A stretch of 64,000 nucleotides of DNA, from NCBI GenBank assembly GCA_034440615.1, contig JAOTOM010002680.1, forward strand, positions 49,714-113,713, in the 5' to 3' direction. The translations under genes were made by a program, and so were the position numbers. How positions within the stretch are numbered: the stretch's first letter is position 1; every line of letters starts with the position of its first letter. Below, one piece after another: positions 36,308 to 48,147 of the stretch. The DNA comes from Ashinkailepas kermadecensis. Taxonomy: Eukaryota; Arthropoda; Thecostraca; Neolepadidae. A model generated the notes under the pieces. That model was not told the DNA's origin. It searched no databases and was given only the letters and a program-made list of their open reading frames with translations.

Positions 36308-37695
36308 GTCATAAAGTCATAAAGTCATAAAGTGTTAAGGCTTAATAAGAGCCACAGGGGCCCATCTGGGTTAAGCCTATCTGGAAAAGGTACTAGAAAT
36401 GTACATACTCTCACCCCAATCAATCCCTTACCTCATGTTCCTAGGAAGCTATATATCGCAGCCTATCTAGCACCAATTCACTTGCTATTGCATAACACAC
36501 TCCCATTGTGCTACCATAGACAATCTCATCAGTATCACATCCCGAAGGAAGGTGCTGAATCCACTGCTAGGTACACCCTATATAAAGTTATAAAGCGTTT
36601 ATACTTAATAAGACGCTCACTTGCTATTGCATAACACACTCAACAATTACAAACTCCGTCCATCATACCCATTGTGCTACCATAGACAATCTCATCAGTA
36701 TCACATCCCGAAGGAAGGTGCTGAATCCACTGCTAGGTACACCCTATATAAAGTTATAAAGCGCTTAGACTTAATAAGAGACCCAAGGGCCCATCCAGTT
36801 AAGTCTGTAAATGGAAGATAATATAAGCCTGGTAAAAAGGCCCTCCCCAACCATCCCATATCCTGAAGAACCAGTACTCCAATATCCCACACACCTATCA
36901 ATGCCTATCTACCCTAGCTTTCCAGCCCTATTCCCCTGATCTCTCTTAACACATGTGGATTGAATGCCTTATCAATAATTTTCAAACTGCATCCATGCCT
37001 GCTTAAAGGGGTCTGTGCCGTGCACACTTCTTAACATACATCTCACCCCATCCATCACAAATTAGAACTCAAAAACAAGATTTTCCTGGCGAAAAAAAAT
37101 TTCCACCCTACTTTTGAATACATTCAATGAGGAACTCCCCACAACATCAGCAGGCAGCCCATTCCACTGATCAACAACCCTTTGACTGAAGACCTGTTGT
37201 CACCTAACTGTCCTACACCTCAACTTGTCTAACCTGAATTGATGACCCCTATGTGATACTCTAAACTGAAGAGCGCCATTTAATTTGACCTGATCTAGTC
37301 CTTTAACAATTTTGTGCCTTTCAATCATGTCCCCCCTTAATCTCCTATACTTGAGTGAGTACATATCTAATGCCACAAGCCTTTCTCCATATTCTAGGTT
37401 ACCTATTCCACTGATGAGTCTAGTTGCTTTGCGCTGCACTCTCTCTAACTTGTCTATATCTTTTTCTAGGTAGGGGCTCCAAGCTTGTACAGAATATTCC
37501 AAGTGGGGTCGCACGTATGCTAAGTACAGTTTTTTTTTCATGACTTCCTTGCTCTTATACATCACACTTCTATTAATGAGTCCCAGCATTCTGAGTGCCC
37601 TGTTCCTAGCTGAGCTACATTGCTTTTCTGCTTTAAGGTCTTTTGAAACCAACACACCTAAGTCCCTTTCTTCTTCAATAACATCCAGTTCCCTC
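36308..37695 (-). mobile_element. CR1-type LINE, 5'-truncated, copy B, with compound 3' UTR
   Basis: The minus strand (37703-37200) reads EEERDLGVLVSKDLKAEKQC, RPHLEYSVQAWSPYLEKDID and LERVQRKATRLISG. A premature stop after CRTVR replaces the intact end seen in copy A. The 3' end has three GTCATAAA octamers at 36308-36331. The 3' UTR is longer than in copy A: a ~95-bp block beginning CCCATTGTGCTACCATAGAC occurs twice (about 36512 and 36668), and each ends in TATAAAGTTATAAAGCG followed by TTAATAAGA. That resembles a second, diverged CR1 3' end lying inside the first. This copy retains the 9-base A-run and hence the frame lost in copy A. Confidence 0.92.
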
Positions 37696-39394
37696 CCTCC
37701 CATTGTATATCTGAAAGTCGTTCAAGCTCTCAAGAAGTCGTTCAAGCTCACTGACCTGCGGCCAGCCAAGTGAGGTCAATTTAAAAATAAATTTGGATAT
37801 CCCAAATTCCCAAATACACATCTTTGCAGACGCCGTCAGAATTTGTTTCTCTCAACAGAATAAACAGAATCACAATTTCAGTGTTCTTTGATGACGCTAT
37901 TTTCACAATTCTTAGTCTCCTTTCGGGACAAAATTAAATTTTCGGCCAAACTGTTCACCTTTCTACCTAGCTACGGTGAGCTAAAGTACCATGTCTACAT
38001 GTAATCTACCTATCCTAAAAGGAAGCTTTGCCAAATATTGAAAACTAAAATTAATTTTAAATTAAATTTAAATTTAATTACATTTAATGAATTTAAATTT
38101 AATTTTGGAATGTAAAGCTTCGAAATTTCGAGTACTCGAAAATGAGAAAATTGAATCACATGGAATTTCTTCTCCAAAGGACAGTCTGAAGCACCTTTCC
38201 TTTATGATTCCAAACAACTTTTAAGTTTCAAAACTTCTCCAAAAATGAACCATCCATGGCTTAGTACCAAAGTGACACCATTATTTGCGTCGTACTATTC
38301 GCCCTACTGACACCAATTTTTTTTTGGCGCAACTTGAAAAGTTGATGTTTGGCTCTTTCGAAATCGTCATGGGCTATCCAACGATATCTTGTGTCTCTGG
38401 GTGCCACAGCTTCCGGTCTTTCCGGTCAGATCCTCACACACCGTCTCGGGGTTGATACAAACCGCCCCTCTAATCTCCAAACTAAGCGTCGCACGAAAAC
38501 GAAAGAGGTATCATCGGAAAGCCCTCGACGAGTAGGGCTTCAGGCCTTACGGAAAGTAGGGCCAGAAACCACCCCAAAATTTATCCCCCCAAAAGTGACG
38601 TCACTAGGGGTCTCTGTTTTCACGACTGACATCATGTTTTTGGCTCTTGGGAGTTCATTTTGGGGCGAGATTTGACAAACAAAAAATATTTGGAATCAGA
38701 AAAGGAACGCGAAATCGACCATGGCGCTAAAATTATTGTTCACCCAAAGTCCCACTTAGTTTCTTGACATTTAACAATTTTGGGTTTTCAATTATCTTTA
38801 ATTTTTATTTTTCTAATTGGTTCTAATTCTAATTATTATTTTTATAACGGACAGCAAAACGTTGTTTGAAGTCAACTTGCTCTCATAAAAAATGCTGACT
38901 TTAGCCAGAATCTTCGATTTTATTCCTTATGGGCGAATATGCAAAACTAATAAGTCATCAAAAACGAAAAAATATATCTGGTGCGTTTTGTTCCATCCCT
39001 AAAGATAAGCAAACGCTGAAAGTTTCATTCAAATATCGTTATCCGTTAAAGCGTGACGTTTGGTTGAACTTTTCTGGAGGTGACCTCACTTGACCTTGAC
39101 TAACTCGTTGACCCTAGATGACCTGACCTCAAAATTTTCACACAGCATGCCAAATTGATGTGGGAAAAGGTATGCCAAATTTCGGCGCCCGTAATGCAGG
39201 TTTTAGACAATGCAGGATGCCCGTAATGCAGGTTTCAGGGGAGAGGGCTCTTAGCTCAGAATAACAAGGACTTTGCAGCACAGAACAACTGAAGGCCTTA
39301 TGCAAATTTCATGAGCCTCGCAGGCCACAACTGGAGATTTGTAGACATATTTCTGAAACTCCCGTGGTTCAAAACACTTCGAAACCCAGGTAGG
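37696..39394. other. AT-rich unique sequence, no gene recognised
   Basis: 38036-38105 is a nearly pure A/T stretch with overlapping ATTTAAAT palindromes. TGACCT-type half sites cluster at about 39078-39132. GCCCGTAATGCAGGTTT is duplicated near 39187 and 39218. No coding exon is defensible. Confidence 0.4.
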
Positions 39395-39660
39395 CAGACA
39401 TTAGGCCGATCTACACCATACAACAGGAGGCCCCCTGTGCAAATTTGAAGTGGCTGCCGGCGGTATTAGACAGACAGTAGGCCGATCTACACCATACGAT
39501 AAGATGCCTCTGGTACGGATTTGAAGAGGTTCCCGGCAGCATTAGACAGATAGTAGACCGATCTACACCATACAACAGGAGTCCCCTGGTACATATTTGA
39601 ATAGGTTCCCGGCGCCATGCAACAGGAGGCCCCCTGTGCAAATTTAAGGAGGTTCCCGGC
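39395..39660. repeat. ~77-bp tandem repeat, 3-4 copies
   Basis: CCGATCTACACCATAC recurs at about 39404, 39482 and 39558, with GGTTCCCGGC between. A partial copy lies at 39610-39660. Units have diverged by several percent. Confidence 0.85.
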
Positions 39661-39864
39661 GGAATTCAACAACGTGAAGTCTCTATAGCACGGAACAGCA
39701 GTAGGCCCGTGCCGGAGGAAGCCATGGTGTTTTGGGGCCGGACTCCCCTTGTGTGGGAGCGGTGGAATATAGCCAGCTTACCCCAATGTATTCGATTTGT
39801 CGCTCAAACCCTCACATAGAATTAGTGGCTACGGAACCTATGAGTTTTGGGGCTCTCAGTCACC

Positions 39865-40095
39865 ACCTGCACCAACGAAGCCTGTGGGGTTCTGGGCCCT
39901 CAGTCACCAGCTGCACCAACGGAACCTGTGGGGTTCTGGGCTCTCAGTCGCCAGCTGCACCAACGGAACCTGTGGGGTTCTGGGCTCTCAGTCGCCAGCT
40001 GCACCAACGGAACCTGTGGGGTTCTGGGCTCTCAGTCGCCAGCTGCACCAACGGAACCTGTGGGGTTCTGGGCTCTCAGTCGCCAGCTGCACTAA
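39865..40095. repeat. 44-bp minisatellite, about 5 copies
   Basis: Units contain CTGGGCTCTCAGTCGCCAGC followed by TGCACCAACGGAACCTGTGG. They are nearly identical in the centre and diverged at the left edge. Confidence 0.95.
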
Positions 40096-40394
40096 CAACG
40101 GAGCTGAACCCCTTCGCGTCGTGAAAGTTGTCCATCTCGCTAGGCTATCCAATTTCGTTCGATTTGTCGCACACGCGTCATCAATGGAATCATATGCTCG
40201 CAATGATACCGCCTGAAGCTTACTCGTGGTTCCAATTTAATCCCTCGTTGTCTTCTCTAATACCATGCCATCCCACCCACTAACCGTTAGACCGATTATC
40301 ATGCTCTGGATCAAGCAGTACTTTGTGCTAACTTGTTCGCAAAAGTTGTCTTGCAACCATTTTTTTTAATGTGGCTTCTGAGACGTTTCGGTGG

Positions 40395-41122
40395 TCCTTC
40401 ATCCGGTATGGCTCACGAGGTCCTCGGTGAGAGACAATGTGAGCGAGTCCAGTATTGCTTATGAGGTCCTCAGTGAGAGACAATGTGAGGGAGTTCAGTA
40501 TGGCTCACGAGGTCCTCGGTGAGAGACAATGTGAGGGAGTTCAGTATGGCTCACGAGGTCCTCAGTAAGGGACAATGTGAGGGAGTTCGGTATGGCTCAT
40601 GAGGTCCTCAGTGAGAGACAATGTGAGCGAGTCCAGTATTGCTTATGAGGTCCTCAGTGAGAGACAATGTGAGGGAGTTCAGTATGGCTCACGAGGTCCA
40701 CAGTGAGGGACAATGTGAGGGAGTTCGGTATGGCTCATGAGGTCCTCAGTGAGGGACAATGATATGGCTCATGAGGTCCAGTGAGAGACAATGTGAGGGA
40801 GTTTATGGCTCATGAGGTCCACAGTGAGGGATAATGTGAGGGAGTTCGGTATGGCTCATGAGGTCCTCAGTGAGAGACAATGTGAGCGAGTCCAGTATTG
40901 CTTATGAGGTCCTCAGTGAGAGACAATGTGAGGGAGTTCAGTATGGCTCACGAGGTCCTCAGTGAGGGACAATGTCAGGGAGTTCAGTATGGCTCACGAG
41001 GTCCCCAGTGAGGGACAATGTGAGGGAGTTCGATATGGCTCATGAGGTCCTCAGTGAGGGACAATGTGAGGGAGTTCGGTATGGCTCATGAGGTCCTCAG
41101 TGAGGGACAATGTGAGGGAGTT
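40395..41122. repeat. 46-bp minisatellite, about 16 copies, with variant units
   Basis: Units contain TATGGCTCATGAGGTCCTCA followed by GTGAGAGACAATGTGAGGGA. A variant with GCGAGTCCAGTATTGCTTAT appears near 40442, 40628 and 40885, showing that blocks of several units were duplicated together. Two units near 40755-40810 carry deletions. Confidence 0.95.
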
Positions 41123-41398
41123 GGAGGAGGCTCTCAGGTAAGCCTCAGTTTCAGTAAAGGGGGAAATGAATGAACCGTTGAATTCGATTCTTAACCATCG
41201 CCAGCTGGGACAATACAACCTTTGCATGATTTGTTGCATGGCTTCGTAGGCTCTTTGAGAGCAAATAAATAGCAAACTGGATGACCTCCGGCAAGAATTA
41301 TGGCTCAAACACAGAAATTGTGGTTGGCCAATCAGCAGTGGCTACGATTGTTTTCTCAGTACTCGAAAGTAACTACCAAAGTCAGGGCCAGCAAGTTC

Positions 41399-41666
41399 GC
41401 CTCGTGCACTGGCGGATCTAGCCCACCGGTTTGGGGGGGGGGGGGAACTTTCGGTTTGGCGTCAGCCTCCTCCCCCGGGGGGGGGAGGGAGGTTGACCAA
41501 ACAATTATAACAAAATACCTTTAAAATTGGAGATTATTTCCCCGGAACGCTATTTTTAACCTCCAAGGTTACTGATTTAATTCAGTTTACTTTTGTTGGT
41601 TTGGGGGGACACTATGCCCCCTGAGGCGGGGGGCATGGCCGGATGCCCCCTGCCACTGGCCTCGTG
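41399..41666. mobile_element. hAT-like non-autonomous element (MITE) with 8-bp target duplication
   Basis: The element spans 41407-41658 and is flanked on both sides by GCCTCGTG (41399-41406 and 41659-41666), a perfect 8-bp target duplication as hAT transposases make. Its ends are CACTGGCGG and, on the other strand, CAGTGGCAGG, short imperfect inverted repeats of the hAT CA-TGGCG type. The interior is 252 bp with G-runs and no coding capacity, so it must have been moved in trans. Confidence 0.85.
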
Positions 41667-43769
41667 AAGTACATCCCCTGCTTCAAGAGACGGAACTCCA
41701 GTGCTCGGTTTGTAGCTTGAGCTCGTTCGTAACAAGGTTCTCCCATTTATCGCTTCGTTAGATTGCTCTTCTGACATTAGATACAGATTAAGGGAACGTC
41801 GCCAATGGGACACCAAGGCTTTACATTGTTTTAAAAGATGCCGCCGTTGTGACACCAGTGTAGGGGAGACTGGGACTATATGATACACGGGATGGTTGAC
41901 ACAACATAATTTTCTCCAATAGTATGAAGTCGGTTTCCACGGCAACCACACGCCCGGAGCGTCTCCGTGGCTCTGGTGCCTCTTCGCCGGACTGGGGCCC
42001 GCTGTCTGCTCTGGGCGAGCCAGCCAGGCAGCTTAAAGGTGCGATATGGGAGTCGACCATGACACGTGCTTTAACGCATGCTCGATTTCGATACGCTCAA
42101 GTTAAATGCTTGGAGATTGAGGGCTGGAATTTTACCACGATGTCAACAACTGTCGAAGGATGTCCTGTGTCACGTGGGCTGTCGTGTGCGACAAACAATG
42201 AACTCGTGACAGGTGTCGGAAACAGATCAAGAACGAGCCTTATACACATTGGATTAACATTGGAACGGCAAAAAGAGTGAAGAGCAAAATCGATCCAAGC
42301 TGCACCCGCTTTAGCACGCGCATCGGAGTGCCTCTCACATAATGCGTATCGGAGGGGGGGGGGGCGCATTGGCCCCCAATACAATCTCGGAAACTACTGA
42401 AGCTAAAAGAACACAATTTGGAGGGTAGATTACGGCCGTAGTGAAATCGCTTTAGCATAAACTTCATGACCCTAGGTTATTGCCTTCAGTTTAAAATGGG
42501 GTTGATATTGGCCGTCACACCACACCGTCGCTGCACCGCACCGACGAAGCCTTTGTGACCCTGAACGCTCGGCGGCCGGCCGGCAGGCATTCGGTCGGCC
42601 GCCGCCCGGTCGGTCAAGTTTGCACCTCTGCCGTTCCTATATTTACCAATGGATTTCGATTGTGTGTACTGCAGAGGATGCGCTGATCAATTCTGAACAA
42701 AATCACAAGATTTCATTACAATATTCCTGCCCGTTTATGCGATATCGTCGAAACATGTCAGTGGTGAGTGGATTCGCCCCCTCCCCATAGGTGGACAACT
42801 CGGGAACCCTGGATACGATTCCTACAAAATGTACTTACTTGTGTAGAGAAATGATAGCTCAATCATCTAAGCTGAAATATTTTATGAGGCACGTGCCACG
42901 TGCCACGTGCGTGGAAGGAAAATATGAAATTGGTAATTTTTGGCCATTTGTAGCGTTTTGCATCACAGGTGACGAACCAATTACAACAACGACACGCAAT
43001 GGACTGATCGACGTAAATAAATGTACCAGCTACACTTTTATGTGGAACACAAAGCCGTCACTCCACAGGATCGACATTGATATGAATAAATTCTCCACGA
43101 GTCGTATTTGTTTGCACATCATGCGGTTTACACATCGATGGCGGGCAAATACGAAGATATATGTATTAAATGTTACACGTACGCGAAGCTCATTGCATTG
43201 TTACGTTGAAAGTACTTTCAGATTTGCATTCATGACCGCATTCTTCCGCCGCCATCACGCTTGCATAAACCTACCCATAACTCGCCGCCACACCGCCACC
43301 GTGCCACCCCTAACGACGTTAAGCCTCCGCTCAATTTATCCAGCCAAGAAACGAGGCAGCGTATGCACTCGGTCGCCGCCAAATTCCCCGAGACGATAAT
43401 TCAAATACGAAGCAATGAATCAGCACACATGATGGCACTAGTGCGGCCACCGGTGGGCTGCCTCACCTGGCATCCACGCGAAACACGTGACTCGCCGATG
43501 ATAAATCACAACGAAACACTTCCCGGATGAATCATCCGATGAATCATTCAATGTACGAAAGTACTCTGCAAGGTGCAGAACAGCGAACACTTCTCAGTTT
43601 GCATTGCAGCATGGTTTTAATGTGAAATATGGATGAAGCCTGACAACCTCACCGGTTACTCGTTGTCGAAAAGGGCATTAAAAATGTCCCCACAAATATG
43701 CGTTAGGCGTCAGACATAATGTTAATACGGACATTGGTTGGATATGGGGATCATAATATGGTGTGACGC
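41667..43769. other. Unique sequence with one unexplained open frame
   Basis: 42791-43399 (+) is open for about 200 codons and is not repetitive. It follows a pyrimidine tract ending CCCCATAG at 42790, which could be a splice acceptor, but the frame has no recognisable domain and may be chance. A G-run lies near 42353-42363 and a GGCCGGCCGG-rich patch near 42570-42610. Confidence 0.3.
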
Positions 43770-44902
43770 GGAACCATTCCCTGAATGTCAATGGGCCCAA
43801 ACGCCGAAGTTATAGGCATATTTTGACATTTGAAACGATAGGCGATGTGCCTGGCATTAGCTCCGCCACCATTGGAGTTGAAGCGGACAGGTTTTCTCGA
43901 TATGGTTTAAGAACATTACGCTTATTGGTGTTAAATGGAAATAATGCGTCTACAACCGTGAATTTCTCCAACACTATTTTGGCGTGGCAGAGTCGATGTT
44001 GCTTAGTATTGTTGAAGGGTGGAACTTTACTTTTGTCATGCCACCGCTCGGCGGCCATACAGCAATAGCAACCTGTACAGCAACCGTCGGCGCTTGACGT
44101 GCATCGAGCCATACCAGAACCTCGATAATGCCGGAAAGCTTCATGTCAAAAAGTAAAAAATGACAGGGTTAGATATCTATAAAAGTATTTGAGTATGGCA
44201 TCAGAAGGCAATTGATCTTATCCCGGTTTATGTGAGACGATTGGAACTTAATTTGCTAATATAGAACACGATATACAATTTAAAGGAATACAATGTGATC
44301 ATTCGATACACAAATCCTGGATTGAGTGCTAAAATGACAGGGTTAGATATCTATAAAAGTAGTCGAGTGTGGCATCAGAAGGCAGCTGATTTTATACCGG
44401 TTTATTTCAGACCATTGGAAATTAATTCGGTAATGTAGAACAACTGACATACAAATTAAAGGAATACAATGTCATAATTTGTGACACAAATTCTGGAATT
44501 GAGTGCAAAAATGACAGGGTTAAACCTTCATGGAAGTTATTCAAGATGATCTAAAAATGTAGAACGTTCGATTGTCGTTTAGTTAAGAACATTGGAAATT
44601 GTTATCACATCACACAGAATATGTATGACGTGTTTATATTACAAGATATTCAGTGGCCAATTGCTCCCATTTCACTTTAAGGGCAAAGTGACAGGGTGAA
44701 ATGATTTTATAATAAAATGACCTACACATCATAAGAGAGATTGTTTCAATGTTGTTCAAATTTGACCGCTGGAAATTACTTGCACCTCCTCTAGAAACTA
44801 GAATATAGCATTAATCATAGCAAGCCCACGCTGGCGGTGTTCCTTCACAAACACAACACCAGACCGGCGCCACCGGTATTATGTACGCTCATGACGCCTA
44901 AC
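43770..44902 (+). repeat. Dispersed repeat family X, copy 2
   Basis: Collinear with 890-1737 and on the same strand. It has two tandem copies of a ~175-bp unit beginning AAAATGACAGGGTTAGATAT (about 44156 and 44330; a third partial start at 44509), where copy 1 has one. It also has about 110 bp near 43985-44095 that copy 1 lacks. No protein homology was seen. Confidence 0.8.
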
Positions 44903-44976
44903 GGACCCATGTTGGAAACATCTGAAAATTTTCATGGTAAAAAAGTCGCACTTCCCTACCAAATACATACATGTAT

Positions 44977-44978
<2 letters not shown>

Positions 44979-45054
<76 letters not shown>
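44979..45054. repeat. Compound microsatellite (AC)n(AT)n
   Basis: A perfect AC run to about 45024 followed by AT to 45054, directly 5' of the Penelope-like element. The reverse-complement arrangement, (TA)n then (TG)n, lies on the other side of that element at 47691-47898. Confidence 0.98.
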
Positions 45055-45056
<2 letters not shown>

Positions 45057-45060
45057 GTAA

Positions 45061-47150
45061 ATGTTTTGAGCAGATTATCTTTAATGCATGTTTCATTGCA
45101 TAAAACAGCATACAGCTCACACCACATTAGAGACATTAGAGAAAGGCTCGATGTTATACTGAGCCAGCTAATATACGCCCATGAGCAAACTGTGAAAACT
45201 AAGATTTTGACGAAACTGTCATCTCTCTATGGTGGACAGGCGTTTCTACCGGATCAGAGAACCTGTTTTGCAAACTTGTCGTCAACACCACTAACGCAAG
45301 ACCAACAAGATTTACTGAACCCGGGACTGAAGTGTAACATCTATGAGAAACGTCGCCAACCTGAAAAGAAAGCTGAGTTAGAGTTGCTTTAACAGCAGAT
45401 ATGCCTACACCATAAAGAAGGAAACATCATCGCAAACCCAAATGTTCAAAAACAACTTTTGGCCGAGGGTGCAAAAGTGAGAGAACACACAGCATCTTGT
45501 ATGTTGACGACTAGACTCCATCAGGCTGCAAAGGAATTTAGAAACAACAATGACATTATCATTAGACGAGCAGACAAATCCTCAATATTCGTCATTCTTG
45601 ACCAGCGTGATTACTTAGTTTTCTAAGTAAGGTCAATGTAATCTTACAAGACTCACTCAAGTTCGAGAAGCTTAGCAGAAATCCCGTGGAAAATCAGAAA
45701 AAGGAGCTCAACAAACTTATTGACGTGGCCATCGCTGAAAATGGAGGTGTCAAGTTCCAGAAGATCATCGGTAACTACAATCCAGAATACTTGTATGGCA
45801 ACCCTAAAACGCATAATATACGTGCACCGGTAAGGCCAATCATATCACAAATTCCTACCCCAGCTTACCAAGTCGCAAAGCGTCTTAACTCAATTATTTC
45901 ACCTTACTTACCGAAAGCGTAATCCTTGACATCTTCTGATGATTTCATGGAGGTTCTGAAGGTCAAAGACAGGCGTGGAGTCTTGGTGTCCCTAGATGCT
46001 TCTTTTCTATTCACAAATGTGCCCGTCGACGAGACAATTGAGATACAAGCTCACACCACCAAAGATACCTCAAACTGTACTTCAAAACATGCTTCAAATT
46101 TGCACAAAGGGGACACCGTTCCGCTGCCCAGAGGGCAAGCTTTATAGACATATTGATGGTGTGGCTATGGGCTCGCCACTGGGTGTACTCTTTGCGAAGA
46201 GTTACATGGCTCACATAGAAGCACTCGCTATTGATGACATGGAACACAAACCGTACACGTATGTCCGGTATGTTGACGACATATTTGTCGATATCCAAGA
46301 CGACTGCCACTTCTCGCACTGAAAGCAAAGCTGAAAGCAAAGTCTGTTCTGAAATTCTCAGTGGAGTCATCCCATAACCATACTATACATTTCTTAGATG
46401 TCAACATTGATGCCTCTAGTGGATCTTTCAAAACCACAGTATTTAGGAAGTCCGCCGACACCGGGACATGCTTGAACGGCGCAAGTGAATGTCCAGACAG
46501 ATATAAGGAAACCGTAGTCCGAGCATTCATACACAGGGCACTAAAACACTGCTCTACATGGCCACTGATTCATCAAGAAATGCAGCAAATAAAATACATT
46601 ATGGTAAACAACAACTACGCAATGAGTGATATTGACCATCAGATTCGGCTACAATTGCATAAGTGCATATTATTGCATATTCCGGTCACCACTTGGACAG
46701 CACCCGAACAATGCTAAAGGGAAACAGATAGAGCTATTATATCAGGGTCACATGTCATCCGCGTATAAAACAGACGAAAAAGTATTGCGTACCATCATCG
46801 GTAGAAATTGTGTCCCCACTACACCACATGACAAAATAAATCTCATAATTCATTACCGATGTCCACGAGTCTCTGATCTCATCATGTGCAACAATTTAAC
46901 TAAAGATAGAAGCATGCTCAAAACGATCATTGTTGTGTATGAGTTCCGATGCCCTATTGGCGACTGTGCGCGCCGCCCAGCCTCATCCTACATTGAACAC
47001 ACCACCACCACCCTATCAGACGCATCACAATGCACCTCCAAGAAGGGGCACCACAACAGCACGCCATGTCGATGCACAATACGAAACTTACCCGATCCAT
47101 CATGATCAACAACAACACCATATTGAACTAGAGTCACAGGATAAAAAAAA
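45061..47150 (+). mobile_element. Penelope-like element, all main domains present, multiply broken
   Basis: In order along the + strand: N-terminal region (CFANLSSTPLTQDQQDLL, ~45270); IIIRRADKSSIFVILDQRDY (~45560); YLYGNPKTHN with RPIISQIPTPAYQVAKRLNS (~45790-45890); LVSLDASFLFTNVPVDETIE with the first catalytic Asp (~45985); DGVAMGSPLGVLFAKSYMAH (~46155); YVRYVDDIF, the catalytic YVDD (~46260); HFLDVNIDASSGSFKTTVFR (~46390); then GIY-YIG with VVYEFRCPIGDC and YIEHTTTTLSD (~46940-47015). At least five frame changes or stops separate these parts, so it is a pseudogene. In the nuclease the YIG glycine is Glu and an expected Arg is lost. In an active copy it would reverse-transcribe its RNA at nicked DNA. 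Confidence 0.93.
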
Positions 47151-47472
47151 GTAAAATCTTAGAGGCAGATTTCATCCGTGAAAAGGATCCGGTAATTAAT
47201 CGGCAGCTGAACATGAGGGGCACGCTGTCTCTTTATGATGGACAACCACTCCCCCAAGCGCATAGGACTGCTACTGGCTATGCACTGTCTGTGCTCTTGG
47301 AAACTCGAGTGATAGTGTGCATCTATATTTGTTCATCCGTGTTTATATGTATATAATTGAGAAAGTGTATAGCATGATCATTTAGTATATTGCCGTTGAA
47401 AGCATTGCTTTCTAAGAAGTACCCGCATATGAGATATACGTGTGTGTTGGAGAAAAGCAAAATAAAATGTCC

Positions 47473-47582
47473 ATTGATGACGCGCAAATGATATAGAGAT
47501 CGAAACGCTTGCGAATGTATTATGTTCTTATATTGTGTCTGATCCGTATGTCTGAAGATGTTAGATGTCCTAACGAAACGTT
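47473..47582 (+). ncRNA. Hammerhead-like motifs downstream of PLE
   Basis: At 47551-47582 the + strand has CTGAAGA, one extra T, a perfect 5-bp stem GTTAG/CTAAC with a 5-base loop, then GAAACG. This is close to the hammerhead core CUGANGA-stem II-GAAA. A second, weaker candidate (TTGATGA ... GAAACG) lies at about 47475-47515. Their position after the GIY-YIG region fits the ribozymes known in the terminal repeats of Penelope-like elements. The extra base after the core suggests decay or a variant fold. Confidence 0.45.
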
Positions 47583-47687
47583 ACCTGAATGCGATAATAT
47601 AGGCACAATTTTACACGCAGCTTCTTCACCAGAACGGACCATCATCAGGCGATTTGCGAGCCTTTCAAAGAGGCACATCGACGCGAA

Positions 47688-47690
<3 letters not shown>

Positions 47691-47736
<46 letters not shown>

Positions 47737-47760
47737 ATATATATATTTTATATGTGTATG

Positions 47761-47813
<53 letters not shown>

Positions 47814-47898
47814 GCGTGTGCGTGTGCGTGTGCGTGTGCGTGTGCGTGTGCGTGTGCGTGTGCGTGTGCGTGTGCGTGTGCGTGTGCGTGTGTGTGTG
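47691..47898. repeat. Compound microsatellite (TA)n-(GT)n-(GTGTGC)n-(GT)n
   Basis: TA-rich run to about 47755, then GT, then about 14 hexamers GTGTGC, then GT again. The nesting of a hexamer inside its parent dinucleotide parallels the GA array at 14482-14729. All open frames are repeat artefacts. Confidence 0.98.
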
Positions 47899-48147
47899 CA
47901 TTTGTCTGTGTCTATGAGTGCGATAGAATGCATGTGTTGAAGCCTGTACGGTGACATCGGTTAACCTAGGCCAAGAGCATGAGATGCTACCGAGGAAAAT
48001 GACACTCAAATTTGTGATAATTAATATTTGCCACGATATGTCTGGTGCATTGACTACAAATGTGTATCGTGCGACAGTTCTTCAGCCTAAGACAATGTGA
48101 TTATGTACTTCAAAGCAAACTTAGAACAGATACGCACTGGGAGTTTT

